A stretch of 11,720 nt of DNA. Origin: Sphingomonas sp. CCH9-E2. Lineage in GTDB: Bacteria > Pseudomonadota > Alphaproteobacteria > Sphingomonadales > Sphingomonadaceae. Shown piece by piece: positions 1 to 6,097 of the stretch. Under the pieces are notes generated by a model. It saw only the letters and a list, made by a program, of their open reading frames with translations. It searched no databases and was not told where the DNA came from. The first letter of the stretch is position 1; each line of letters begins with the position of its first letter. The position numbers and the translations under genes are program-made. The stretch spans positions 1 through 11,720 of the forward strand of contig NZ_LSJM01000144.1 of assembly GCF_001557215.1 (NCBI RefSeq), written 5' to 3'.

Positions 1-444
1 GGTCAGCGCGCCGCCGACCCCTTCGACGATCCGGACTTCCTGCTCGCCGACACCGCCACCACTCCCCAGCGCGACCAGCGCGAGCGCGGCGAAGGTCACC
101 AGCATCGCGAGCATCAACCACGCGGCACCCGCCAGCACCTTGGCGATCGCTGCCTGCTGGCGGTGGACCGGAAGCGTCCACAGGATCGCGCGGTCGAACG
201 GGCGGTCGCCCTTCCACACCGCGAACGGCAGCAAGGCAGCCACGAACAGGGGCGGCAACAACAGCTCCGGTTCGAGAAACAGGCGCTCGTCGTAGCGCCA
301 CGCAGCAAACAGCGAGATCGTGCAGATCAGCGTCAGCGCCGCCCCCGCCAGCGCGCCTTCGCGCAACAATGCAAAGCCGGTGACGCGGAACTGTTCGGCC
401 AGAATCGAGCGGAACGGCAGGGCGCGGGGTTCAGGCGAATACAT
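1..444 (-). CDS. ABC-2 type transporter permease, N-terminal part (runs off window)
   Basis: The frame is open from an ATG at 444 to the window edge, giving 148 residues of an incomplete protein. Three hydrophobic stretches are visible, at about residues 30-49, 61-77 and 104-127. They are separated by short charged loops, as expected of the membrane subunit of an ABC-2 exporter. A GGAG Shine-Dalgarno site lies about 8 nt before the ATG. The start overlaps the end of the ATPase gene by 14 nt, so the two are translationally coupled and probably form one inner-membrane complex. The substrate cannot be read from the sequence. In YtrA-type loci such transporters are typically linked to envelope stress or to peptide and drug export; that is family knowledge and is not shown here. 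Confidence 0.7.
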   Translation of the reverse strand, partial: MYSPEPRALPFRSILAEQFRVTGFALLREGALAGAALTLICTISLFAAWRYDERLFLEPELLLPPLFVAALLPFAVWKGDRPFDRAILWTLPVHRQQAAIAKVLAGAAWLMLAMLVTFAALALVALGSGGGVGEQEVRIVEGVGGALT

Positions 445-1357
445 GGCTGTTCTCCGACTGGAGCAGAATCGGGACGATGTCAGTCAGACTGACTGCGCTG
501 ACTTCGCGCACGGTTGCGCCCGAAGCGGCGACGGTCGCAGCAATCTCGTCCTCCACGCCTGCCGCGACCAGCCGGACGGCCCTGCCGATCGACGGATCGC
601 GGCGCAGGATCGCCGCGGTGAGTGGATGGGTCGGCTCCCACCCGTCCGGCGCATCGATATGATAGCGCCGTACTCGCGACATCAGGGCGCCCAGAGGCTG
701 TTGCGTGACGAGCCGACCCGCGCGCAGCACGCCGACATGATCGATCAGCGTATCGACTTCGCTCACCAGATGGGTCGAGAGGATCGCGGTTGCACCGGTG
801 TCCGCAAGATGGGCAGCAAGCAATGACAGCGCCTCATACCGCACCAGCGGGTCGAGACCGTCGGTCAGCTCGTCGAGCAGAAGCAGGCGCGGCCGGTGTG
901 CGAGCGCGGCGACGATCTGGACGCGCCGTGCCTGCCCCTTGGACAGGGTGCCGAGCGGACGGTCGAGGCGGACGCCGAGCCGCTTGACGATCTCCATTGC
1001 ATAGTCGCTGTCCCAGCCGGGGTAGAAACGCGCGACATGCGCCAGGAACCGGTCGGCGCGGAGCCATCGATAGGCGCCCTCGCCCGTCTCCGGCACATAG
1101 CCGCACCGCGCGCGCACCGCCGGGCCTCCCCGCGCGGTGTCGATGCCCAGCACGCAAGCGTCCCCCGCATCCGGACACTCTGCGTTGAGCAACACCCGCA
1201 ACAGCGTGCTCTTGCCCGCGCCATTGGTGCCGGCGAGCAGATAGACGCTGCCTTCCGGCACCGACAGCGACACCCCATCGAGCGCGACCTCTCGGCCGAA
1301 ACGCTTGACCAGGCCCTGCGTCCGGACCGCTGCCGACCCGGTTCCGGGGCTATTCAT
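431..1357 (-). CDS. ABC transporter ATP-binding protein (YtrB-like)
   Basis: This 308-aa cytoplasmic ATPase powers the permease encoded just downstream. Visible motifs are Walker A GTNGAGKST (residues 43-51), the ABC signature LSKGQ (138-142), Walker B LLLLDE ending at E163, and the H-loop STHLVSE with H196. The Q-loop position reads GYVPE, with Glu instead of the usual Gln. After about residue 210 comes a C-terminal extension without a clear motif. I chose the ATG at 1357 over an upstream ATG at 1390 because a near-perfect AAGGGAGG site sits 6 nt before it. The gene overlaps the GntR stop by 8 nt and the permease start by 14 nt, so all three belong to one operon. The class is certain; the transported substrate is unknown. 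Confidence 0.9.
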   Translation of the reverse strand: MNSPGTGSAAVRTQGLVKRFGREVALDGVSLSVPEGSVYLLAGTNGAGKSTLLRVLLNAECPDAGDACVLGIDTARGGPAVRARCGYVPETGEGAYRWLRADRFLAHVARFYPGWDSDYAMEIVKRLGVRLDRPLGTLSKGQARRVQIVAALAHRPRLLLLDELTDGLDPLVRYEALSLLAAHLADTGATAILSTHLVSEVDTLIDHVGVLRAGRLVTQQPLGALMSRVRRYHIDAPDGWEPTHPLTAAILRRDPSIGRAVRLVAAGVEDEIAATVAASGATVREVSAVSLTDIVPILLQSENSHVFA

Positions 1358-1733
1358 GCGTGCCTCCCTTGGCATCGGGCGCCTGTTCAAGCGCCTCGAT
1401 CAAATCCCTGGTGGTAAATCCATGGCGATGCGCTTCAGTCGCCGCTCGCTCTGCCACCTCGCCCAGCAGCTTTGCGCGACCGGCTGCGGGTTCGCGCTGC
1501 GCGGCGACAAAGGTCCCCTGACCGCGCCGCACATAGACGATGTCGTTGCGTTCGAGCTCGCGATATGCCTGGACGATCGTATTGTGATTGATCCGCAAAT
1601 CGGCGGCCAGTTGGCGCACCGACGGCAATGGATCGTCGGTGCGAAGATCGCCAAGGGCGATCAGCCGCCGGACCTCGTCCATGATCTGAACGTAGATCGG
1701 CCGTGTCGCTTGCGGATCGATACTGAACCCCAT
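1350..1733 (-). CDS. GntR-family transcriptional repressor, YtrA subfamily
   Basis: This 127-aa protein has an N-terminal GntR winged helix at about residues 10-78. It includes PIYVQIMDEVRRLIALG, the recognition-helix region LRINHNTIVQAYRELE and the wing VRRGQGTFV. A short C-terminal region of about 45 residues follows. GntR regulators with FadR- or HutC-type ligand domains are much longer, so the small size and the adjacent ABC genes mark it as YtrA-type. The start is supported by a GGAGGTGAG ribosome site directly before the ATG. It is the first gene of the operon with the ATPase and permease, and most probably represses that operon through the palindrome in its own promoter. The inducing ligand is not deducible. 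Confidence 0.88.
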   Translation of the reverse strand: MGFSIDPQATRPIYVQIMDEVRRLIALGDLRTDDPLPSVRQLAADLRINHNTIVQAYRELERNDIVYVRRGQGTFVAAQREPAAGRAKLLGEVAERAATEAHRHGFTTRDLIEALEQAPDAKGGTHE

Positions 1734-1748
1734 CTCACCTCCGATTCG

Positions 1749-1786
1749 GTGTTCCGGTACACTAGGACACTGCTGCGGCAGGTCAA
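1749..1786 (-). promoter_or_regulatory. Promoter and candidate operator of the ytrA-like ABC operon
   Basis: On the minus strand TTGACC (1781-1786) is a good -35 box. A 16-nt spacer separates it from a weak -10, TAGTGT (1759-1764). The near-perfect palindrome GTGTTCCGGTACAC (1749-1762, 12 of 14 positions symmetric) overlaps the -10, and an additional half-site GGACAC ends at 1770. A dyad over the -10 directly upstream of a GntR gene is the usual arrangement for autorepression. The boxes and dyad are seen; repression is inferred. Confidence 0.55.
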
Positions 1787-1936
1787 GTGCCTTTTCTGCA
1801 TTCAGTTAGATGTGTGAAAGCCAGTCCTGCGTGGTTTCGAGCTGTTTCCCCGGCAGGTCAGCCCGCCCTACAGGCAAACTTCGATTTCCGCTTCAATCAT
1901 CCTGACCGACAAAGAGCTGAATGGTTCGATTCAAAG

Positions 1937-1961
1937 CGGGCCGGTCGTGATCGGCCCGTTT
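1937..1961 (+). terminator. Weak terminator-like hairpin
   Basis: A perfect 7-bp GC stem, CGGGCCG (1937-1943) and CGGCCCG (1952-1958), has an 8-nt loop and is followed by only three T residues. No gene on the plus strand obviously needs it. It could be a bidirectional terminator, a remnant, or a plain structural repeat. Apart from this hairpin and the tRNA-like fragment, I see no gene between 1787 and 2055. Confidence 0.3.
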
Positions 1962-2008
1962 GCCGCTATACGGGTGTCCAGTCAGGAACCTCAAAAATCG
2001 GTGGTTCG

Positions 2009-2055
2009 CAGCTCTGGTAAGGCTGAAGTGGTGAGTTCAATCCTCACCGGCAGAG
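2009..2055 (+). tRNA. tRNA-Thr(GGT)-like 3' half (fragment, probable att scar)
   Basis: From 2009 the sequence folds as the 3' half of a tRNA. There is an anticodon stem CAGCT/GGCTG with a 7-nt loop CTGGTAA (anticodon GGT, threonine), a 5-nt variable loop, and a T stem GTGAG/CTCAC around the canonical T loop TTCAATC (2036-2042). The 3' acceptor strand CGGCAGA plus one base follows. No matching D arm or properly spaced 5' acceptor strand precedes it, so it is not an intact gene. tRNA 3' halves are typical integrase attachment cores, and the broken integrase ends immediately next to it, so this is probably a leftover att site. Confidence 0.45.
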
Positions 2056-2901
2056 TCATTTTTCCTCGAACACGGCCACGGCCGCATCCGATAGCGGCAC
2101 GAGATGGGTCCGCCCCATCTTCATATGTTCGGCAGGAACCGACCAGATCCGGTTCTGCAGATCCAGCTCTGACCAGCATGCGCCGCGAATCTCTCCAGAC
2201 CGCGCAGCGGTCAGTAGCAGCGCTTCGAGGGCAACCCGGCCGACCGACTCCCTCTCCCGCAGCTTTTCGATGAACGCCGGGACATCGGCATAAGACATCG
2301 CGGCAAAGTGCCGATCCTTCTTGGGCTGGCGCGGCAGCCCCTTCGCAATCGACCGCATCGGCGCTTCGGTTGCCCTGACCCCTTCGCGCATGCCCAGTCG
2401 AGAACCGTGGCGATTCGTTGGCGCACGCGCCGTGCCGTCTCGGGCTTGCTCAACCAAATCGGGGCGAGCACGTCACGAATGGTCGGCCCTTCGATCTCGT
2501 TCACCGGCCGATCGCCGAATGCCGGAAAGGCATAGGTCTCCAGCGTCGAAATCCACTGCTGCTGATGCTTGCCGTTTTTCCAGGCTGCGCGGTGCTCTTC
2601 ATGAACGCTGATCGCCGCCTCGCGAAACGAGGGGACCGTGATCCGCTCCTGCTTGCGCTTCTCCACGGGGTCGATTCCTTGCGCGATCTTGCGCCGCACG
2701 GTGAATGCCGCCTCCCGCGCATCGGCAAGCGATACTGACTTCAATCAGCCAAGCCCGATATCCCGCCGAATTTGTTCACCTAAATGCGCAGGAACCATCG
2801 CGCTGAGTTTTCCCGTCCACCTGGAGGAGAAGACCATCGCCATCGGAATATTTTCCCGGCTCGGACAACGACCGGATCTTGGCCGCAGTGAGCTTCCCCA
2901 T
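2056..2901 (-). pseudogene. Decayed tyrosine integrase (P4-type), C-terminally truncated
   Basis: Reading leftward from the ATG at 2901 (MGKLTAAKIRSLSEPGKYSD), the frame hits TGA at 2776-2778. The integrase continues in another frame (RRDIGLG), meets an in-frame TGA at 2745-2747, and resumes with LKSVSLADAREAAFTVRR. A second frameshift occurs near 2381-2393. The last readable segment holds the core-binding end and the first catalytic Arg (LLTAARSGEIRGACWSELD) and a Lys region, then stops at 2056 with FEEK. The HxxR, second His and Tyr motifs are absent, so it cannot be a functional recombinase. It resembles the intact integrase at 3232 along its length (for example the KHQQQW / KHRQQW and ETA.R.R.RI.TVLD blocks) but is a separate lineage. 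It marks an older element. Confidence 0.85.
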
Positions 2902-2920
2902 CACAGCCTACTCCATTTTA

Positions 2921-2950
2921 CCCCACATTTTGCCCCACACTTCGTGTGGG
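2921..2950. repeat. CCCCACA repeats upstream of the decayed integrase
   Basis: CCCCACA occurs at 2921-2927 and 2933-2939, separated by ATTTTG. The second copy forms a hairpin with GTGTGGG (2944-2950; 7-bp stem, loop TTC). The block lies 20-50 nt before the integrase pseudogene start, where arm-type integrase binding sites are usual. The role is inferred from position. The rest of the integrase-to-integrase gap (2902-3231) contains the other repeats listed here and no gene. Confidence 0.4.
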
Positions 2951-3031
2951 ATGGTGCGGAATTGAGTGAAACGCAGCAGAACGAAAAACCGCTGATTTCT
3001 AGGATATTTTAGCAATTCCCGAGGGGATGCG

Positions 3032-3048
3032 CGGCCTGAAAAAGGCCG
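3032..3048. repeat. Small inverted repeat next to the left att repeat
   Basis: CGGCCT (3032-3037) and AGGCCG (3043-3048) form a 6-bp stem with the loop GAAAA, ending 3 nt before the 15-bp direct repeat. No T tract follows on either strand, so it is not a clear terminator. It lies outside the element and may be part of the older scar. Confidence 0.3.
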
Positions 3049-3051
3049 AAA

Positions 3052-3066
3052 GTGGCGGAGCGGGAG
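3052..3066 (+). repeat. Left attachment-site repeat (attL-like)
   Basis: GTGGCGGAGCGGGAG is identical to 10578-10592, and the flanking bases differ on both sides. The local sequence also forms a hairpin: TGGCGGA (3053-3059) pairs with TCCGCCA (3067-3073) around the 7-nt loop GCGGGAG. On the minus strand the repeat reads as the acceptor end of a tRNA-Ser. Confidence 0.65.
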
Positions 3067-3079
3067 TCCGCCAAATCAG

Positions 3080-3168
3080 CGTCCCGTTGCATCCTCATGC
3101 ATTAGATTATGCACGGAAAATAGGCGATAATTTGCGCAATTCGATGCCGCTCCCGTCCCGTTCTATCC
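3080..3168. repeat. Pair of near-identical 15-bp repeats left of the integrase
   Basis: 3080-3094 and 3154-3168 match at 13 of 15 positions (CGTCCCGTT, two variable bases, ATCC) in the same orientation. They lie between the left att repeat and the integrase. They could be further integrase or Xis binding sites; the function is not shown by the sequence. Confidence 0.35.
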
Positions 3169-3194
3169 GGTTGCGTTCCCATAAAACCGGCGTA

Positions 3195-3222
3195 CTATCG
3201 GGGAACGGATTTGGGAACGGAG
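3195..3222 (+). repeat. Terminal repeat, left copy (candidate integrase arm site)
   Basis: This 28-bp segment begins CTATCGGGGA and contains TGGGAACG. It matches 10512-10539 at 22 of 28 positions, in the same orientation. It directly precedes the integrase start, and an inverted CGTTCCCAT lies at 3174-3182. In the circularised element the two copies would flank the recombination core, as arm-type sites do. Confidence 0.5.
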
Positions 3223-3231
3223 ACGCCAGCC

Positions 3232-4476
3232 ATGCCGCGGAAGCTCAGCAACGCCCTGACGCCCTTGGCGGTCAAGAACGCGAAACCCGGACGCCATGCT
3301 GACGGGGGCGGGTTGCATTTGCTGGTGAAGGAAACCGGCGCGCGGTCATGGGTCTATCGCTTCATGCTCAAGGGCAAGTCGCGCGACATTGGCTTGGGCG
3401 CGGCTGGACAAGGCGGCATTTCCCTTGCCGATGCCCGGACGGCGCGAGACGCCCTACGCCTCAAGGTGAAGGCCGGGATTGATCCACTGGAGGAACGCCA
3501 GCGGGAGGCCAAAGAGGCGCTTGCAGCGTCTCAGGCTGCACAGATTGCCGGAATGACGTTCAAGGCCGTGGCAGAGGCTTACATCGGCGCGAATGAGGCA
3601 AGCTGGCGCAATGACAAGCACCGGCAGCAATGGCGCAACACGCTGGCCAGCTACGTCTATCCCGTCATGGGCGAATTGCCGGTTGCCGAAATTAGCACGG
3701 CGCATGTGCTGAAGATCCTTGAGCCGATCTGGCAGGACAAGCCCGAAACTGCCAGCCGCATCCGGGGGCGGATTGAAACCGTGCTCGATGCCGCCAAGGC
3801 GCGCGGATACAGGGACGGCGAAAACCCTGCCCGCTGGCGCGGCCATATCGCGCAAATCCTGCCTGCCCGTTCCCGGCTCACGCGCGGCCATCACAAGGCC
3901 ATGTCTTATGAGGCCATCCCGGCGTTCATGGCAACGCTGCGCGAGCGGGAGGCAATGGCGGCGCTGGCGCTGGAGTTTGTAATTCTGACCGCCGCGCGCA
4001 CCAGCGAAGTGCTTGGGGCAACTTGGGCCGAAGTCGATTTGGACAAGGCAATCTGGACCGTGCCCGCGTCTCGCATGAAGGCGGGCAAGGAACATCGCAT
4101 TCCCCTGTCCCCGCGCGCTGTCGAGATTCTGGAGGCCGTGCAACCGCTAGGGAAGCCCAACCTGTTTCCAGCCGACAAGGGCGGCAAGCTGTCCACCATG
4201 GCCATGTCGATGCTGTTGCGCCGCATGAAGCTGGATTGCACCGTTCACGGCTTCCGTTCGGGCTTTCGCGATTGGGCAGCTGAGTGCACCGGATATGCCC
4301 ATGAAGTCTGCGAAATGGCGCTGGCGCATGTGATCGGCAACAAGTCCGAAGCGGCTTACCGGCGCGGCGATCTGTTCGATAAGCGGCGGAGGCTAATGGC
4401 AGATTGGGCCACGTATTGCGCGAGCGACGGCGCGGCTGGTGCCAAGGTTTCGCCAATTCGGGGAGCGGCGGCATGA
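3232..4476 (+). CDS. int: Tyrosine site-specific integrase (P4/phage type)
   Basis: This 414-aa protein catalyses integration and excision of the surrounding element. The N-terminal arm-binding domain is at about residues 5-90 (LTPLAVKNAKPG, DGGGLHLLV, SRDIGLG, ISLADARTARD). The core-binding domain is at about 108-200, and the catalytic domain at about 222-395. All expected catalytic residues are present: R256 (LTAARTSEV), a Lys in MKAGKEHR (K283 or K286), H339 and R342 (HGFR), H366 (LAHVIGN) and the nucleophile Y376 (EAAYRRGDLF). The length is normal for the family. I chose the ATG at 3232, preceded by CGGAGA, over the upstream TTG at 3211. It sits 166 bp from the left repeat and reads inward, which is typical. 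Its stop overlaps the next start as ATGA. Confidence 0.95.
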   Translation: MPRKLSNALTPLAVKNAKPGRHADGGGLHLLVKETGARSWVYRFMLKGKSRDIGLGAAGQGGISLADARTARDALRLKVKAGIDPLEERQREAKEALAASQAAQIAGMTFKAVAEAYIGANEASWRNDKHRQQWRNTLASYVYPVMGELPVAEISTAHVLKILEPIWQDKPETASRIRGRIETVLDAAKARGYRDGENPARWRGHIAQILPARSRLTRGHHKAMSYEAIPAFMATLREREAMAALALEFVILTAARTSEVLGATWAEVDLDKAIWTVPASRMKAGKEHRIPLSPRAVEILEAVQPLGKPNLFPADKGGKLSTMAMSMLLRRMKLDCTVHGFRSGFRDWAAECTGYAHEVCEMALAHVIGNKSEAAYRRGDLFDKRRRLMADWATYCASDGAAGAKVSPIRGAAA

Positions 4477-5159
4477 GTGATGGAAAATTAACAAGTCCCG
4501 ACTGGCCTGACCCTACCGACTGGGCAAGGCGGCTCCACACCACGCTCGAAGCGATAGGAGCGGATTATCAATCCGAACCTTGGGCGGTTGCGGATGACCC
4601 AGAAGAATTTAGCGGCCTGAACTTAAAGCAGGCCCGCGCTGCCGAGGCCTTGCTTGCGGTTAATGCTGCACTTCGCGAGTTACCGCTGTTTGAAAAATCG
4701 AAAGGCGCCGCAATTCTTCACGATGTCGCGGGCGCGCTACGCGACGTCGTTATGGGCGGCACACCGCGCTTGTTCCAGTCGGTTAGGAGCGGGACACCTG
4801 GAGGTGATGGCATTCACCGTAATTACGTCAAAGTTTGGGTTGTGACTGCCGTCAGGCAGCTCGTTCAGGCGCATGGGGTTGCCCAGCGTAGCGCTATTGC
4901 AATGACTGCCGAGTTGTTTGCGGCAGCGGGAGCCAAGGGACGAAAAGGAATGCCGCTCAGCGCCTCCACTGTGACGGAATGGTGCAACAAGGCGCACCCA
5001 CTTTCATTAAACAAGGATGAGGTGCGGATTGACCGAGAAGTGCAGTCCAATTTGGACCACTACAGGTCATTACCTGATTGGCCGGGGAACTATGAAGATA
5101 CTCTAAGGTGGATTGAGTCCATTGCGAATGACCCCCTCCTGACTTCAAAATACGGATAA
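4473..5159 (+). CDS. Hypothetical protein, 228 aa, in the integrase operon
   Basis: I do not recognise a family. The start at 4473 (MSDGKLTSPDWPDPTDW) is supported by ATGA overlap with the integrase stop and a GGGAG site 7 nt upstream; an earlier in-frame start inside the integrase gene is not needed. There is no signal peptide or transmembrane segment. The N-terminal half is acidic. The segment at about residues 145-170 (QRSAIAMTAELFAAAGAKG, then LSASTVTEWCNKA) could be helix-turn-helix-like. It looks less GC-biased than its neighbours, suggesting a different origin. Coupling to the integrase suggests a role in element maintenance or a regulator, but that is position-based inference only. 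Confidence 0.8.
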   Translation: MSDGKLTSPDWPDPTDWARRLHTTLEAIGADYQSEPWAVADDPEEFSGLNLKQARAAEALLAVNAALRELPLFEKSKGAAILHDVAGALRDVVMGGTPRLFQSVRSGTPGGDGIHRNYVKVWVVTAVRQLVQAHGVAQRSAIAMTAELFAAAGAKGRKGMPLSASTVTEWCNKAHPLSLNKDEVRIDREVQSNLDHYRSLPDWPGNYEDTLRWIESIANDPLLTSKYG

Positions 5160-5239
5160 CCCCCCTAATTCCGTCGTAAAACACATGGTTACTCCCGTGC
5201 GTCCGCACTTGTCGCGGCAAAGCAGCACAGGGAATACCC

Positions 5240-5425
5240 ATGACAAAAGCATACGGCACCTTGCCCGAGGCCGTGCAGTTTTCGGGCATGTCGCGTACCT
5301 CAATTTATGAGGCGTTGAAGCGCGGCGATCTCAAGGCTCGCAAGGCCGGGCGGCGCACGTTGATCTCGTTTGCCGATCTCGAATCCTATCTAGCCAGCCT
5401 CCCGACCTATCAGGCGGGAGCATGA
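5240..5425 (+). CDS. AlpA/excisionase-type helix-turn-helix DNA-binding protein
   Basis: This 61-aa protein is almost entirely one MerR-like/Xis winged HTH. The pattern is YGTLPEAVQFSGMSRTSIYE, then LKRGDLKARKAGRRTLI (wing), then FADLESYLASLP. That is characteristic of AlpA and excisionase-family proteins encoded near integrases of P4-like satellites, where they act as recombination directionality factors and transcription activators. An AGGGAA site precedes the ATG by 5 nt. The 80 bp between the previous stop and this gene (5160-5239) hold no gene but would suit a promoter; no convincing boxes are seen. The stop overlaps the next start as ATGA. Confidence 0.85.
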   Translation: MTKAYGTLPEAVQFSGMSRTSIYEALKRGDLKARKAGRRTLISFADLESYLASLPTYQAGA

Positions 5426-5613
5426 GCGATGGCAGCACATATGCAAAACCCCGGCGGGCAGGCCGGGGCTTCGCGCAATCAACTTGGCGGCTGGTTGCAT
5501 TCCCCTACTACGGCATCGCATTGGCAGGCTCAAACGCTTTCCTCCCGTTTCTGCCTGTCGCCTTGGATGGCGCGGGATATGGCGCGGCTCTGCTTTGGGG
5601 AGGGCTCTCATGA
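5422..5613 (+). CDS. Small hypothetical protein, 63 aa
   Basis: The start overlaps the AlpA-like stop (ATGA) and has GGGAG 5 nt upstream. The stop overlaps the next start in the same way, which is the main argument that it is real. The N-terminus is basic (KPRRAGRGF). The rest is hydrophobic and aromatic (WRLVAFPYYGIALAGS, then FLPFLPVALDG, then AALLWGG), so it may insert in the membrane. No family is recognised. It could alternatively be an untranslated spacer. Confidence 0.5.
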   Translation: MSDGSTYAKPRRAGRGFAQSTWRLVAFPYYGIALAGSNAFLPFLPVALDGAGYGAALLWGGLS

Positions 5614-5810
5614 CTGAGCGCCCCTTCCTCCATCACCGCCCAGCCGCGCTCGCCCTGTTGAGCCAGTGCCCGGCCCTACCGCACAAAGCGGCGGGCTTTC
5701 TTGGCCATGTATGCGTTGCCGGAACTTTGACCGATCGGCAGCGCGCATGGCTGGCGAAGTTGCTCGACCGGGCGAACTTGCCACCGCTAGTGGACGGAGG
5801 CGCGGCATGA
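5610..5810 (+). CDS. Small hypothetical protein, 66 aa
   Basis: The start at 5610 is set by ATGA overlap with the preceding ORF; longer upstream starts in the same frame would bury that gene. The C-terminal half (KAAGFLGHV, then LTDRQRAWLAKLLDRANLPPL) is a compact helical segment. From memory it resembles short proteins common in alphaproteobacterial prophage and island operons. Function is unknown. It is coupled at both ends and lies between the AlpA-like and winged-helix regulators. Confidence 0.6.
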   Translation: MTERPFLHHRPAALALLSQCPALPHKAAGFLGHVCVAGTLTDRQRAWLAKLLDRANLPPLVDGGAA

Positions 5811-6097
5811 TCACCTATCCCGATGCACCGGGGCACCGGAACGTGGAAACCTCGATTGCCGCTGCCGATGCCTTTGCGCCCAAGCTGGGGCGGCTCCAGC
5901 GCATGGCAGAGGGCGCAATCCGCGATGCTGGCGCGCACGGCCTTACCGCCGATGAACTGGCAGCACGGCTCAATATGGACCGCTGGTCAATCCAGCCGCG
6001 CACCAGCGAATTGAAGCACAAGGGGCTTATCCGTGACAGCGGGCAGCGCAGGCCGAATCGCACCGGCAAGCTGGCCATTGTCTGGATTGCCGCATGA
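5807..6097 (+). CDS. Winged helix-turn-helix protein, 96 aa
   Basis: The C-terminal two-thirds form a winged helix. Residues 30-75 read LQRMAEGAIRDAGAHGLTADELAARLNMDR, then SIQPRTSELKHKGLI. The wing (RDSGQRRPNRTGKLAIVW) covers 76-94. The pattern resembles MarR or replication-associated wHTH domains. The start is supported by GGAGG 6 nt before the ATG and by ATGA overlap with the previous gene. The stop overlaps the start of the HUH Rep gene. It is probably a DNA-binding regulator or accessory replication factor of the element; which of the two is unclear. Confidence 0.8.
   Translation: MITYPDAPGHRNVETSIAAADAFAPKLGRLQRMAEGAIRDAGAHGLTADELAARLNMDRWSIQPRTSELKHKGLIRDSGQRRPNRTGKLAIVWIAA

Noticed and set aside
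320..1817. Several long plus-strand ORFs opposite the ABC/GntR operon.
   Set aside because: They are shadows of high-GC codon bias on the other strand. The minus-strand frames carry clear ABC and GntR motifs.
1959..2055. A full-length class II tRNA using TTTGCCG (1959-1965) as the 5' acceptor strand against CGGCAGA.
   Set aside because: The acceptor pairing is possible with one G-T pair, but 43 nt separate it from the anticodon arm and no D arm fits. Chance pairing is more likely than a real tRNA.
1991..2179. Minus-strand ORF of 62 aa with the string RIELTTSALPELR.
   Set aside because: This is antisense translation of the tRNA-like fragment, a known type of false ORF.
3080..3222. Possible CRISPR-like or iteron array.
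   Set aside because: The repeats are few, unevenly spaced and degenerate, with no regular repeat-spacer pattern. Integrase-site clusters explain them better.
3454..4543. Long minus-strand ORFs opposite the integrase.
   Set aside because: They are antisense to a complete tyrosine integrase and have no motifs of their own.
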